From NCBI RefSeq assembly GCF_051014445.1, contig NW_027488366.1, positions 26,120,001-26,184,000 of the forward strand: 64,000 bases of DNA. Reading direction: 5' to 3'. Source of the DNA: Colletes latitarsis (taxonomy: Eukaryota > Arthropoda > Insecta > Hymenoptera > Colletidae). Positions 50,567-63,518 of this stretch are shown here, one piece after another. Below the pieces are notes generated by a model, which was not told where the DNA came from, did no database searches, and worked only from the letters and a program-made list of their open reading frames with translations. Every line of letters starts with the position of its first letter. Positions within the stretch are counted from its first letter, which is position 1. Made by a program: the position numbers and the translations under genes.

Positions 50567-51898
50567 AATATGCGAAAGAATGAGCCTGATGAGAGCAAAT
50601 CCCAGAACTAACCTAGACATAACATGAATTATTCTCTAAAATATTGATCAAAACCAGGTTTAATTGACTGTTTCAGTGTGGTACCACATTACTACGTGAT
50701 CCAATCCAGAAATAGCCCAGGATCTAGGCATGAAGTATGAGAAATATGCGAAAGTATGAGCCTGACGAGGGCAAATCCTAGACCTAACCCAGACCTAACA
50801 TGCGTTATCCTCTAAAATATTTATCATGACCAGGTTTAATTGATTGTTTCAGTGTGGTCCCACATTACTACGTGATACAAACCAGAAAAAACCCAGGATC
50901 CGTTCAACAAGTATGTGAAGAATGCGAAAGTATGAGTCTGATGAGTGAAAATCCCAGGCCTAACCTAGACCTAACATGCATTATCCTCAAAAATATTGAT
51001 CGAAACCAGGTTTAATTGATTGTTTCAGTAGGCCCCACATTACTCTGTGATCCAAACCAGAAAAAACCCAGGATCTGTTCAACAAGTATGTGAAGAATGC
51101 GAAAGTATGAGTCTGATGAGTGAAAATCCCCGGCCTAACCTAGACCTAACATGCATTATCCTCAAAAATATTGATCGAGACCTGGTTTAATCGACTGTTT
51201 CAGTGTGGTACCACACTACTACGTGACCCAAACCAGAAAAAACCCAGGATCTGTTCAACAAGTATGTGAAAAACGCGAAAGTATGATCCTGCTGAGGGCA
51301 AATCCTAGACCTAACCCAGACCTAACATGCGTTATCCTCTAAAATATTTATCATGACCAGGTATAATTGATTGTTTCAGTGTGGTCCCACATTACTACGT
51401 GATCCAAACCAGAAAAAGCCCAGGATCTAGGCATGAAGTATGAGAAATATGCGAAAGTATGAGCCTGACGAGGGCAAATCCTAGACCTAACCCAGACCCA
51501 ACATGCGTTATCCTCTAAAATATTTATCAAGACCAGGTTCAATTGATTGTTTCAGTGTGGTCCCACATTACTGCGTGATCCAAACCAGAAAAAACCCAGG
51601 ATCCGTTCAACAAGTATGTGAAGAATGCGAAAGTATGAGTCTGATGAGTGAAAATCCCAGACCTAACCTGGACCTAACATGCGTTATCCTCAAATATATT
51701 GATCGTAACCTGGCTTAATCGACTGTTTCAGAGTGGTACTACATTACTACGAGACCCAAACCAGAAAAAACCCAGGATCTGTTCAACAAGTATGTGAAAA
51801 ACGCGAAAGTATGAGCCTGACGAGGGCAAATCCTAGACCTAACCCAGACCCAACATGCGTTATCCTCTAAAATATTTATCAAGACCAGGTTCAATTGA

Positions 51899-52855
51899 TT
51901 GTTTCAGTGTGGTACCACACTACTACGTGACCCAAACCAGAAAAAACCCAGGATCTGTTCAACAAGTATGTGAAAAACGCGAAAGTATGAGCCTGCTGAG
52001 GGCAAATCCCAGACCTATCCCAGACCTAACTAGCGTTATCCTCTAAAATGATTGAACGAAACCAGGTTTAATTGACTGTTTCAGCGTGGTACCACATTAC
52101 TACGTGATACAATCCAGAAACAGCCCATGATCTAGCCATGAAGTATGAGAAATATGCGAAAATATGAGCCTGACAAGGGCAAATCCTAGACCTAACCCAG
52201 ACCTAACATGCGTTATCCTCTAAACTATTTATCATGACCAGGTATAATTGATTGTTTCAGTGTTGTACCACATTACTACGTGATCCAAACCAGAAAAAAC
52301 CCAGGATCCGTTCAACAAGTATGTGAAAAACGCGAAAGTATGAGTCTGATGAGGTCAAATCCCAGACCTATCCTAGACTTAACTTGCGTTATCCTCTAAA
52401 ATATTGATCGAAACCAGGTTTAATTGACTGTTTCAGCGTGGTACCACATTACTACACGATACAATCCAGAAACAGCCCAGGATCTAGCCATGAAGTATGA
52501 GAAATATGCGAATGTATGAGCCTGATGAGGGCAAATCCTAGACCTAACCCAAACCTAACATGCGTTATCCTGTAAAATATTTATCAAGACCAGGTTTAAT
52601 TGAATGTTTCAGTGTGGTACCACATTACTACGTGAACCAAACCAGAAAATACCCTCGATCAGGTCAACATGTATGTTAAAACTGCGAAAGTATGACCCTG
52701 ATGAGGGCAAATCCCAGGGCTTACCTAGACCTAACATGCGTTGTCCTCTAAAATATTGCTGGAAACCAGGTTTAATTGACTGTTTCGGTGTTGTTCTTCA
52801 TTACTACGTGATGCAATCCAGAGAAAGCCCAGGATCTAGCCATCAAGTATGAGAA
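51899..52855 (+). repeat. Partial recopy of the 16-monomer repeat (right end)
   Basis: It matches 49,611-50,567 at a distance of 2,288 bp (13 monomers). Its final GAGAACTATGCG is closer to the copy-1 side (GAGAACTAAGCG near 47,750) than to GAGAAATATGCG in copy 2. It joins the next partial copy inside the conserved GCGAAAG core. Confidence 0.82.
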
Positions 52856-52861
52856 CTATGC

Positions 52862-55735
52862 GAAAGTATGAGCCTGATGAGGGCAAATCCTAGACCTAAC
52901 CCAAACCCAACATGCGTTATCCTCAAAAATATTGATCGAAACCAGGTTTAATCGACTGTTTCAGTGTGGTACCACATTACTACGTGATCCAAACCAGAAA
53001 AAACACAGGATCCGTTGAACAAGTATGTGAAGAATGCGAAAGTATGAGTCTGATGAGTGAAAATCCCAGACCTAACCTAGACCTAACTTGCGTTATCCTC
53101 TCAAATATTGATCGAAACCAGGTTTAATTGACTGTTTCAGTGTGGTGCCACATTACTACGTGATCCAATCCAGTAAAAACCCAGGATCCGTTCAACGAGT
53201 ATGTGAAGAATGCGAAAGTATGAGTCTGATGTGTGAAAATCCTCGACCTAACCTATACCTAACATGCGTTATCCTCAAAAATATTGATGGAAACCAGGTT
53301 TAATCGACTGTTTCAGTGTGGTACCACATTACTACGTGATCCAAACCAGAAAAAACCCTCGATCAGGTCAACATGTATGTGAAGAATGCGAAAGTATGAG
53401 TCTGGTGAGTGAAAATCCCAGGCCTAACCTAGACCTAACATGCATTATCCTCAAAAATATTGATCGAAACCAGGTTTAATTGATTGTTTCGGTGTGGTCC
53501 CACATTACTCTGTGATCCAAACCAGAAAAAACCCAGGATCTGTTCAACAAGTATGTGAAGAATGCGAAAGTATGAGTCTGATGAGTGAAAATCCCCGGCC
53601 TAACCTAGACCTAACATGCATTATCCTCAAAAATATTGATCGAAACCTGGTTTAATCGACTGTTTCAGTGTGGTACCACACTACTACGTGACCCAAACCA
53701 GAAAAAACCCAGGATCTGTTCAACAAGTATGTGAAAAACGCGAAAGTATGAGCCTGGTGAGGGCGAACCCCAGACCTATCCCAGACCTAACTTGCGTTAT
53801 CCTCTAAAATATTGATCGAAACCAGGTTTAATTGACTGTTTCAGCGTGGTACCACATTACTACGTGATACAATCCAGAAACAGCCCAGGATCTAGCCATG
53901 AAGTATGAGAAATATGCGAATGTATGAGCCTGATGAGGGCAAATCCTAGACCTAACCCAAACCTAACATGCGTTATCCTGTAAAATATTTATCAAGACCA
54001 GGTTTAATTGAATGTTTCAGTGTGGTACCACATTATTACGTGAACCAAACCAGAAAATACCCAGGATCCGTTCAACAAGTATGTGAAGAATGCGAAAGTA
54101 TGAGTCTGATGAGTGAAAATCCCAGGCCTAACCTAGACCTAACATGCATTATCCTCAAAAATATTGATCGAAACCAGGTTTAATTGATTGTTTCAGTAGG
54201 CCCCACATTACTCTGTGATCCAAACCAGAAAAAACCCAGGATCTGTTCAACAAGTATGTGAAGAATGCGAAAGTATGAGTCTGATGAGTGAAAATCCCCG
54301 GCCTAACCTAGACCTAACATGCATTATCCTCAAAAATATTGATCGAAACCTGGTTTAATCGACTGTTTCAGTGTGGTACCACACTACTACGTGACCCAAA
54401 CCAGAAAAAACCCAGGATCTGTTCAACAAGTATGTGAAAAACGCGAAAGTATGAGCCTGCTGAGGGCAAATCCCAGACCTATCCCAGACCTAACTAGCGT
54501 TATCCTCTAAAATGATTGAACGAAACCAGGTTTAATTGACTGTTTCAGCGTGGTACCACATTACTACGTGATACAATCCAGAAACAGCCCATGATCTAGC
54601 CATGAAGTATGAGAAATATGCGAAAATATGAGCCTGACAAGGGCAAATCCTAGACCTAACCCAGACCTAACATGCGTTATCCTCTAAACTATTTATCATG
54701 ACCAGGTATAATTGATTGTTTCAGTGTTGTACCACATTACTACGTGATCCAAACCAGAAAAAACCCAGGATCCGTTCAACAAGTATGTGAAAAACGCGAA
54801 AGTATGAGTCTGATGAGGTCAAATCCCAGACCTATCCTAGACTTAACTTGCGTTATCCTCTAAAATATTGATCGAAACCAGGTTTAATTGACTGTTTCAG
54901 CGTGGTACCACATTACTACACGATACAATCCAGAAACAGCCCAGGATCTAGCCATGAAGTATGAGAAATATGCGAATGTATGAGCCTGATGAGGGCAAAT
55001 CCTAGACCTAACCCAAACCTAACATGCGTTATCCTGTAAAATATTTATCAAGACCAGGTTTAATTGAATGTTTCAGTGTGGTACCACATTACTACGTGAA
55101 CCAAACCAGAAAATACCCTCGATCAGGTCAACATGTATGTTAAAACTGCGAAAGTATGACCCTGATGAGGGCAAATCCCAGGGCTTACCTAGACCTAACA
55201 TGCGTTGTCCTCTAAAATATTGCTGGAAACCAGGTTTAATTGACTGTTTCGGTGTTGTTCTTCATTACTACGTGATGCAATCCAGAGAAAGCCCAGGATC
55301 TAGCCATCAAGTATGAGAAATATGCGAAAGAATGAGCCTGATGAGAGCAAATCCCAGAACTAACCTAGACATAACATGAATTATTCTCTAAAATATTGAT
55401 CAAAACCAGGTTTAATTGACTGTTTCAGTGTGGTACCACATTACTACGTGATCCAATCCAGAAATAGCCCAGGATCTAGGCATGAAGTATGAGAAATATG
55501 CGAAAGTATGAGCCTGACGAGGGCAAATCCTAGACCTTACCCAGACCTAACATGCGTTATCCTCTAAAATATTTATCATGACCAGGTTTAATTGATTGTT
55601 TCAGTGTGGTCCCACATTACTACGTGATACAAACCAGAAAAAACCCAGGATCCGTTCAACAAGTATGTGAAGAATGCGAAAGTATGAGTCTGATGAGTGA
55701 AAATCCCAGGCCTAACCTAGACCTAACATGCATTA
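52862..55735 (+). repeat. Recopy of 48,110-50,985 (distance 4,752 bp)
   Basis: This is a third near-full copy of the 16-monomer repeat plus about 420 bp of the sequence that follows it. The match ends where CATTATTCTCTAAAA replaces CATTATCCTCAAAAA. One difference seen is AGACCTTACCC near 55,535 against AGACCTAACCC. Confidence 0.85.
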
Positions 55736-56379
55736 TTCTCTAAAATATTGATCGAAACCAGGTTTAATTGACTGTTTCAGTGTGGTACCACATTACTACG
55801 TGATCCAATCCAGAAATAGCCCAGGATCTAGCCATCAAGTATGAGAAATATGCGAAAGAATGAGCCTGATGAGAGCAAATCCCAGAACTAACCTAGACAT
55901 AACATGAATTATTCTCTAAAATATTGATCGAAACCAGGTTTAATTGACCGTTTCAGTGTGGTACCACATTACTACGTGATCCAATCCAGAAATAGCCCAG
56001 GATCTAGCCATGAAGTATGAGAAATATGCGAAAGTATGAGCCTGACGAGGTCAAATCCTGGACCTAACCCAGACCTAACATACGTTATCCTCTAAAATAT
56101 TTATCAAGACCTGGTTTAATCGACTGTTTCAGTGTGGTACCACATTACTATGTGATCCAAACCAGAAAATAACCCAGGATCTGTTCAACGAGTATGTGAA
56201 GTGTGCGAAAGTATGAGTCTGATGAGGGCAAATCCCAGACCTATCCCGGACCTAACTTGCGTTATCCTCTAAAATATTGATCGAAACCAGGTTTAATCGA
56301 CTGTTTCAGTGTGGTACCACATTACTACGTGATCCAAAACAGAAAAAACCCAGGATCAGTTCAACAAGTATGTGAAAAA

Positions 56380-57465
56380 CGCGAAAGTATGAGCCTGATG
56401 AGGGCGAATCCCAGACCTATCCCAGACCCAACTTGCGTTGTCCTCTAAAATATTGATGGAAAACAGGTTTAATTGTCTGTTTCAGTGTTGTACTTCATTA
56501 CTACGTGATGCAATCCAGAAAAAGCCCAGGATCTAGCCATCAAGTATGAGAAATATGCGAAAGAATGAGCCTGATGAGAGAAAATCCCAGACCTAACCTA
56601 GACCTAACATGAATTATTCTCTAAAATATTGTTCGAAACCAGGTTTTATGGACTGTTTCAGTGTGGTACCACATTACTACGTGATCCAAACAAGAAAAAA
56701 CCCAGGATCTGTTCAACAAGTATGTGAAAAATGCGAAAGTATGACCCTGATGAGGGCAAATCCCAGACCTCTCCCAGACATAAATTGCGTTGTCCTCTAA
56801 AATATTGATGGAAACCAGATTCCATTGACTGTTTCAGTGTGGTACTACATTACTACGTGATGCAATCCAGAAAAAGCCCAACATCTAGCCATCAAGTATG
56901 AGAAATATGCGAAAGAATGAGCCTGATGAGAGCAAATCCCAGACCTAACCTAGAACTAACATGGATTATTCTCTAAAATATTGATCGAAACCAGGGTTAA
57001 TGGACTGCTTCAGTGTGGTACCACATTACTACGTGATCCAAACCAGAAAAAACCCAGGAACTGTTCAACAAGTATGTGAAAAATGCGAAAGTATGACCCT
57101 GATGAGGGCAAATCCCAGACCTATACCAGACATAACTTGCGTTATCCTCTAAAATATTGATCGAAACCAGGTTTAATTGACTGTTTCAGTGTGGTACCAC
57201 ATTACTACGTGATCCGATCGAGAAATAGCCCAGGATCTATCCATGAAGTATGAGAAATATGTGAAAGTATGAGCCTGATGAGGGCAAATCCTAGACCTAA
57301 CCCAGACCTAACATGCTTTATCCTCAAAAATATTTATCAAGCCCAGGTTTAATTTAATGTTTCAGTGTGGTGCCACATTACTACGTGATCCAAACCAGAA
57401 AAAACCCAGGATCTGTTCAACAAGTATGTGAAGAATGCGAAAGTACGAGTCTGATGAAGGAAAAT
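56380..57465 (+). repeat. Block repeated at 58,141-59,226 (distance 1,761 bp)
   Basis: Six monomers recur after 10 monomers + 1 bp; the extra base is the GAAAATAACCC insertion near 58,102. Differences seen: CCTCTCCCAG against CCTATCCCAG, ACATCTAGCC against AGATCTAGCC, and CAGGAACTG against CAGGATCTG. Confidence 0.82.
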
Positions 57466-57664
57466 TCCTGGCCTATCCCAGACGTAACATGCGTTATCCT
57501 CTAAAATATTGATCGAAACCAGGATGAATTGACTGTTTCAGCGTGGTACCACATTACTACGTGATGCAATCCAGAAACAGCCCAGGATCTAGCCATGAAG
57601 TATGAGAAATATGCGAAAGTATGAGCCTGATGAGGGCAAATCCTAGACCTAACCCAAACCTAAC

Positions 57665-57840
57665 ATGCGTTATCCTCTAAAATATTGATCGAAACCAGGT
57701 TTAATGGACTGCTTCAGTGTGGTACCACTTCACTACGTGATCCAAAGCAGAAAGAACCCTCGATCAGGCCAACATGTATGTTAAAACTGCGAAAGTATGA
57801 GTCTGATGAGTGAAAATCCCCGGCCAAACCTAGACCTAAC
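57665..57840 (+). repeat. Representative type C monomer (176 bp, rare)
   Basis: The cassette here is unlike A or B: AACCCTCGATCAGG, then CCAACATGTATG and TTAAAACTGCG, replacing the usual GGATC...AAGTATG...GCG stretch; the flanks are normal. Other C cassettes lie near 16,591, 22,391, 23,094, 24,330, 31,190, 32,060, 35,230, 41,910, 43,680, 47,545, 50,365, 52,650, 55,110, 59,520, 61,630 and 63,215. A degenerate one lies near 17,461, and C/A hybrids near 45,790, 48,607 and 53,357. Confidence 0.85.
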
Positions 57841-58471
57841 ATGCGTTATCCTCAAAAATATTGATCGAAACCAGGTTTAATTGACCGTTTCAGTGTGGTA
57901 CCACATTACTACGTGATCCAATCCAGAAATAGCCCAGGATCTAGCCATGAAGTATGAGAAATATGCGAAAGTATGAGCCTGACGAGGTCAAATCCTGGAC
58001 CTAACCCAGACCTAACATACGTTATCCTCTAAAATATTTATCAAGACCTGGTTTAATCGACTGTTTCAGTGTGGTACCACATTACTATGTGATCCAAACC
58101 AGAAAATAACCCAGGATCTGTTCAACGAGTATGTGAAGTGTGCGAAAGTATGAGCCTGATGAGGGCGAATCCCAGACCTATCCCAGACCTAACTTGCGTT
58201 GTCCTCTAAAATATTGATGGAAAACAGGTTTAATTGTCTGTTTCAGTGTTGTACTTCATTACTACGTGATGCAATCCAGAAAAAGCCCAGGATCTAGCCA
58301 TCAAGTATGAGAAATATGCGAAAGAATGAGCCTGATGAGAGAAAATCCCAGACCTAACCTAGACCTAACATGAATTATTCTCTAAAATATTGTTCGAAAC
58401 CAGGTTTTATGGACTGTTTCAGTGTGGTACCACATTACTACGTGATCCAAACAAGAAAAAACCCAGGATCT

Positions 58472-60585
58472 GTTCAACAAGTATGTGAAAAATGCGAAAG
58501 TATGACCCTGATGAGGGCAAATCCCAGACCTATCCCAGACATAAATTGCGTTGTCCTCTAAAATATTGATGGAAACCAGATTCCATTGACTGTTTCAGTG
58601 TGGTACTACATTACTACGTGATGCAATCCAGAAAAAGCCCAAGATCTAGCCATCAAGTATGAGAAATATGCGAAAGAATGAGCCTGATGAGAGCAAATCC
58701 CAGACCTAACCTAGAACTAACATGGATTATTCTCTAAAATATTGATCGAAACCAGGGTTAATGGACTGCTTCAGTGTGGTACCACATTACTACGTGATCC
58801 AAACCAGAAAAAACCCAGGATCTGTTCAACAAGTATGTGAAAAATGCGAAAGTATGACCCTGATGAGGGCAAATCCCAGACCTATACCAGACATAACTTG
58901 CGTTATCCTCTAAAATATTGATCGAAACCAGGTTTAATTGACTGTTTCAGTGTGGTACCACATTACTACGTGATCCGATCGAGAAATAGCCCAGGATCTA
59001 TCCATGAAGTATGAGAAATATGTGAAAGTATGAGCCTGATGAGGGCAAATCCTAGACCTAACCCAGACCTAACATGCTTTATCCTCAAAAATATTTATCA
59101 AGCCCAGGTTTAATTTAATGTTTCAGTGTGGTGCCACATTACTACGTGATCCAAACCAGAAAAAACCCAGGATCTGTTCAACAAGTATGTGAAGAATGCG
59201 AAAGTACGAGTCTGATGAAGGAAAATTCCTGGCCTAACCTAGTCCTAAAGTCCGTTATCCTCTAAAATATTGATCGTAACCAGGATTAATTGACTGTTTC
59301 AGCGTGGTACCACATTACTACGTGATACAATCCAGAAACAGCCCAGGATCTAGCCATGAAGTATGAGAAGTATGCGAAAGTATGAGCCAGATGAGGGCAA
59401 ATCCTAGACCTAACGCAAACATAACATTCGTCATCCTATAAAATATTGATCCAAACCAGGTTTAATGGACTGCTACAGTGTGGTACCACTTCACTATGTG
59501 ATCCAAAGCAGAAGAAACCCTCGATCAGGCCAACATGTAAGTTAAAACTGCGAAAGTATGATTCTGATGAGTGAAAATCCCCGGCCTAACCTAGACCTAA
59601 CATGCGTTATCCTCAAAAATATTGATCGAAACCAGGTTTAATCGACTGTTTCAGTGTGGTACCACACTACTACGTGACCCAAACCGGAAAAAACCCAGGA
59701 TCTGTTCAACAAGTATGTGAAAAACGCGAAAGTATGAGCCTGATGAGGGCAAAGCCCAGACCTATCCCAGACCTAACTTGCGTTATCCTCTAAAATATTG
59801 ATCGAAACCAGGTTTAATTTACCGTTTCGGTGTGGTACCACATTACTACGTGATCCAATCCAGAAATAGCCCAGGATCTAGCCATGAAGTATGAGAAATA
59901 TGCGAAAGTATGAGCCTGACGAGGGCAAATCCTGGACCTAACCCAGACCTAACATACGTTATCCTCTAGAATATTTATCAAGACCTGGTTTAATCGACTG
60001 TTTCAGTGTGGTACCACATTACTATGTGATCCAAACCAGAAAATAACCCAGGATCTGTTCAACGGGTATGTGAAGTGTGCGAAAGTATGAGTCTGATGAG
60101 GGCAAATCCCAGACCTATCCCAGACCTAACTTGCGTTATCCTCTAAAATATTGATCGAAACCAGGTTTAATCGACTGTTTCAGTGTGGTACCACATTACT
60201 ACGTGATCCAAACCAGAAAATTACCCAGGATCAGTTCAACAAGTATGTGAAAAACGCGAAAGTATGAGCCTGATGAGGGCGAATCCCACACCTATCCCAG
60301 ACCTAACATGCGTTATCCTCTAAAATAGTGATCGAAACCAGGTTTAATTGACTGTTTCAGCGTGGTACCACATTACTACGTGATGCAATCCAGAAAAAGC
60401 CCAGGATCTAGCCATCAAGTATGAGAAATATGCGAAAGAATGAGCCTGATGAGAGCTAATCCCAGACCTAAACCAGACCTAACATGCGTTATCCTCTAAA
60501 ATATTTATCAAGACCAGGTTTAATTGATTTTTTCAGTGTGGTCCCACATTACTACGTGATCCAAACCAGAGAAAACCCAGGATCC
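58472..60585 (+). repeat. 12-monomer higher-order repeat, copy 1
   Basis: This 2,114-bp block (12 x 176 + 2) is followed directly by a second copy. The two extra bases are the GAAAATAACCC and GAAAATTACCC insertions near 60,039 and 60,217. It also overlaps the 17-monomer block shared with 41,336-44,322. Confidence 0.9.
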
Positions 60586-62710
60586 GTTCAACAAGTATGT
60601 GAAAAATGCGAAAGTATGACCCTGATGAGGGCAAATCCCAGACCTATCCCAGACATAAATTGCGTTGTCCTCTAAAATATTGATGGAAACCAGATTCCAT
60701 TGACTGTTTCAGTGTGGTACTACATTACTACGTGATGCAATCCAGAAAAAGCCCAAGATCTAGCCATCAAGTATGAGAAATATGCGAAAGAATGAGCCTG
60801 ATGAGAGCAAATCCCAGACCTAACCTAGAACTAACATGGATTATTCTCTAAAATATTGATCGAAACCAGGGTTAATGGACTGCTTCAGTGTGGTACCACA
60901 TTACTACGTGATCCAAACCAGAAAAAACCCAGGATCTGTCCAACAAGTATGTGAAAAATGCGAAAGTATGACCCTGATGAGGGCAAATCCCAGACCTATA
61001 CCAGACATAACATGCGTTATCCTCTAAAATATTGATCGAAACCAGGTTTAATTGACTGTTTCAGTGTGGTACCACATTACTACGTGATCCGATCGAGAAA
61101 TAGCCCAGGATCTATCCATGAAGTATGAGAAATATGTGAAAGTATGAGCCTGATGAGGGCAAATCCTAGACCTAACCCAGACCTAACATGCTTTATCCTC
61201 AAAAATATTTATCAAGCCCAGGTTTAATTTAATGTTTCAGTGTGGTGCCACATTACTACGTGATCCAAACCAGAAAAAACCCAGGATCTGTTCAACAAGT
61301 ATGTGAAGAATGCGAAAGTACGAGTCTGATGAAGGAAAATTCCTGGCCTAACCTAGTCCTAAAGTCCGTTATCCTCTAAAATATTGATCGTAACCAGGAT
61401 TAATTGACTGTTTCAGCGTGGTACCACATTACTACGTGATACAATCCAGAAACAGCCCAGGATCTAGCCATGAAGTATGAGAAGTATGCGAAAGTATGAG
61501 CCTGATGAGGGCAAATCCTAGACCTAACGCAAACCTAACATTCGTCATCCTATAAAATATTGATCCAAACCAGGTTTAATGGACTGCTACAGTGTGGTAC
61601 CACTTCACTATGTGATCCAAAGCAGAAGAAACCCTCGATCAGGCCAACATGTAAGTTAAAACTGCGAAAGTATGATTCTGATGAGTGAAAATCCCCGGCC
61701 TAACCTAGACCTAACATGCGTTATCCTCAAAAATATTGATCGAAACCAGGTTTAATCGACTGTTTCAGTGTGGTACCACACTACTACGTGACCCAAACCG
61801 GAAAAAACCCAGGATCTGTTCAACAAGTATGTGAAAAACGCGAAAGTATGAGCCTGATGAGGGCAAAGCCCAGACCTATCCCAGACCTAACTTGCGTTAT
61901 CCTCTAAAATATTGATCGAAACCAGGTTTAATTTACCGTTTCGGTGTGGTACCACATTACTACGTGATCCAATCCAGAAATAGCCCAGGATCTAGCCATG
62001 AAGTATGAGAAATATGCGAAAGTATGAGCCTGACGAGGGCAAATCCTGGACCTAACCCAGACCTAACATACGTTATCCTCTAGAATATTTATCAAGACCT
62101 GGTTTAATCGACTGTTTCAGTGTGGTACCACATTACTATGTGATCCAAACCAGAAAATAACCCAGGATCTGTTCAACGGGTATGTGAAGTGTGCGAAAGT
62201 ATGAGTCTGATGAGGGCAAATCCCAGACCTATCCCAGACCTAACTTGCGTTATCCTCTAAAATATTGATCGAAACCAGGTTTAATCGACTGTTTCAGTGT
62301 GGTACCACATTACTACGTGATCCAAACCAGAAAATTACCCAGGATCAGTTCAACAAGTATGTGAAAAACGCGAAAGTATGAGCCTGATGAGGGCGAATCC
62401 CACACCTATCCCAGACCTAACATGCGTTATCCTCTAAAATAGTGATCGAAACGAGGTTTAATTGACTGTTTCAGCGTGGTACCACATTACTACGTGATGC
62501 AATCCAGAAAAAGCCCAGGATCTAGCCATCAAGTATGAGAAATATGCGAAAGAATGAGCCTGATGAGAGCTAATCCCAGACCTAAACCAGACCTAACATG
62601 CGTTATCCTCTAAAATATTTATCAAGACCAGGTTTAATTGATTTTTTCAGTGTGGTCCCACATTACTACGTGATCCAAACCAGAGAAAACCCAGGATCCG
62701 TTCAACAAGT
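60586..62710 (+). repeat. 12-monomer higher-order repeat, copy 2
   Basis: The abutting copy of 58,472-60,585 has a few differences: GTCCAACAAG near 60,939, CATAACATGCG near 61,010, GAGCCTGATG in place of GAGCCAGATG near 61,503, and AACGAGG in place of AACCAGG near 62,453. It ends where AAGTGTGTGAAGAATG replaces AAGTATGTGAAAAATG. Confidence 0.9.
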
Positions 62711-63518
62711 GTGTGAAGAATGCGAAAGTATGAGTCTGATGAGTGAAAATCCCAGGCCTAACCTAGACCTAACATGCGTTATCCTCAAAAATATTGATCG
62801 AAACCTGGTTTAATCGACTGTTTCAGTGTGGTACCACATTACTATGTGATCCAAACCAGAAAATAACCCAGGATCAGTTCAACAAGTATGTGAAAAACGC
62901 GAAAGTATGAGCCTGATGAGGGCGAATCCCACACCTATCCCAGACCTAACATGCGTTTTCCTCTAAAATAGTGATCGAAACCAGGTTTAATTGACTGTTT
63001 CAGCGTGGTACCACATTACTACGTGATACAATCCAGAAATAGCCCAGGATCTAGTCATGAAGTATGAGAAATATGCGAAAGTATGAGCCTGATGAGGGCA
63101 AATCCTAGACCTAACCCAAACCTAACATGCGTTATCCTCTAAAATATTGATCGAAACCAGGTTTAATGGACTGCTTCAGTGTGGTACCACTTCACTACGT
63201 GATCCAAAGCTGAAAGAACCCTCGATCAGGCCAACATGTATGTTAAAACTGCGAAAGTATGAGTCTGATGAGTGAAAATCCCCGGCCAAACCTAGACCTA
63301 ACATGCGTTATCCTCAAAAATATTGATCGAAACCAGGTTTAATTGACCGTTTCAGTGTGGTACCACATTACTACGTGAACCAAACCAGAAAAAACCCAGG
63401 ATCCGTTCAACAAGTATGTGAAGAATGCGAAAGTATGAGCCTGATGAGGGTAAATCCCAGAACTATCCGAGACCTAACTTGCGTTATCCAGTAAAATATT
63501 GATCGAAACCAGGTTTAA

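Noticed and set aside
51351..51542. 63-codon open frame on the - strand
   Set aside because: It is antisense satellite sequence, a chance frame across parts of two monomers with no recognisable domain.
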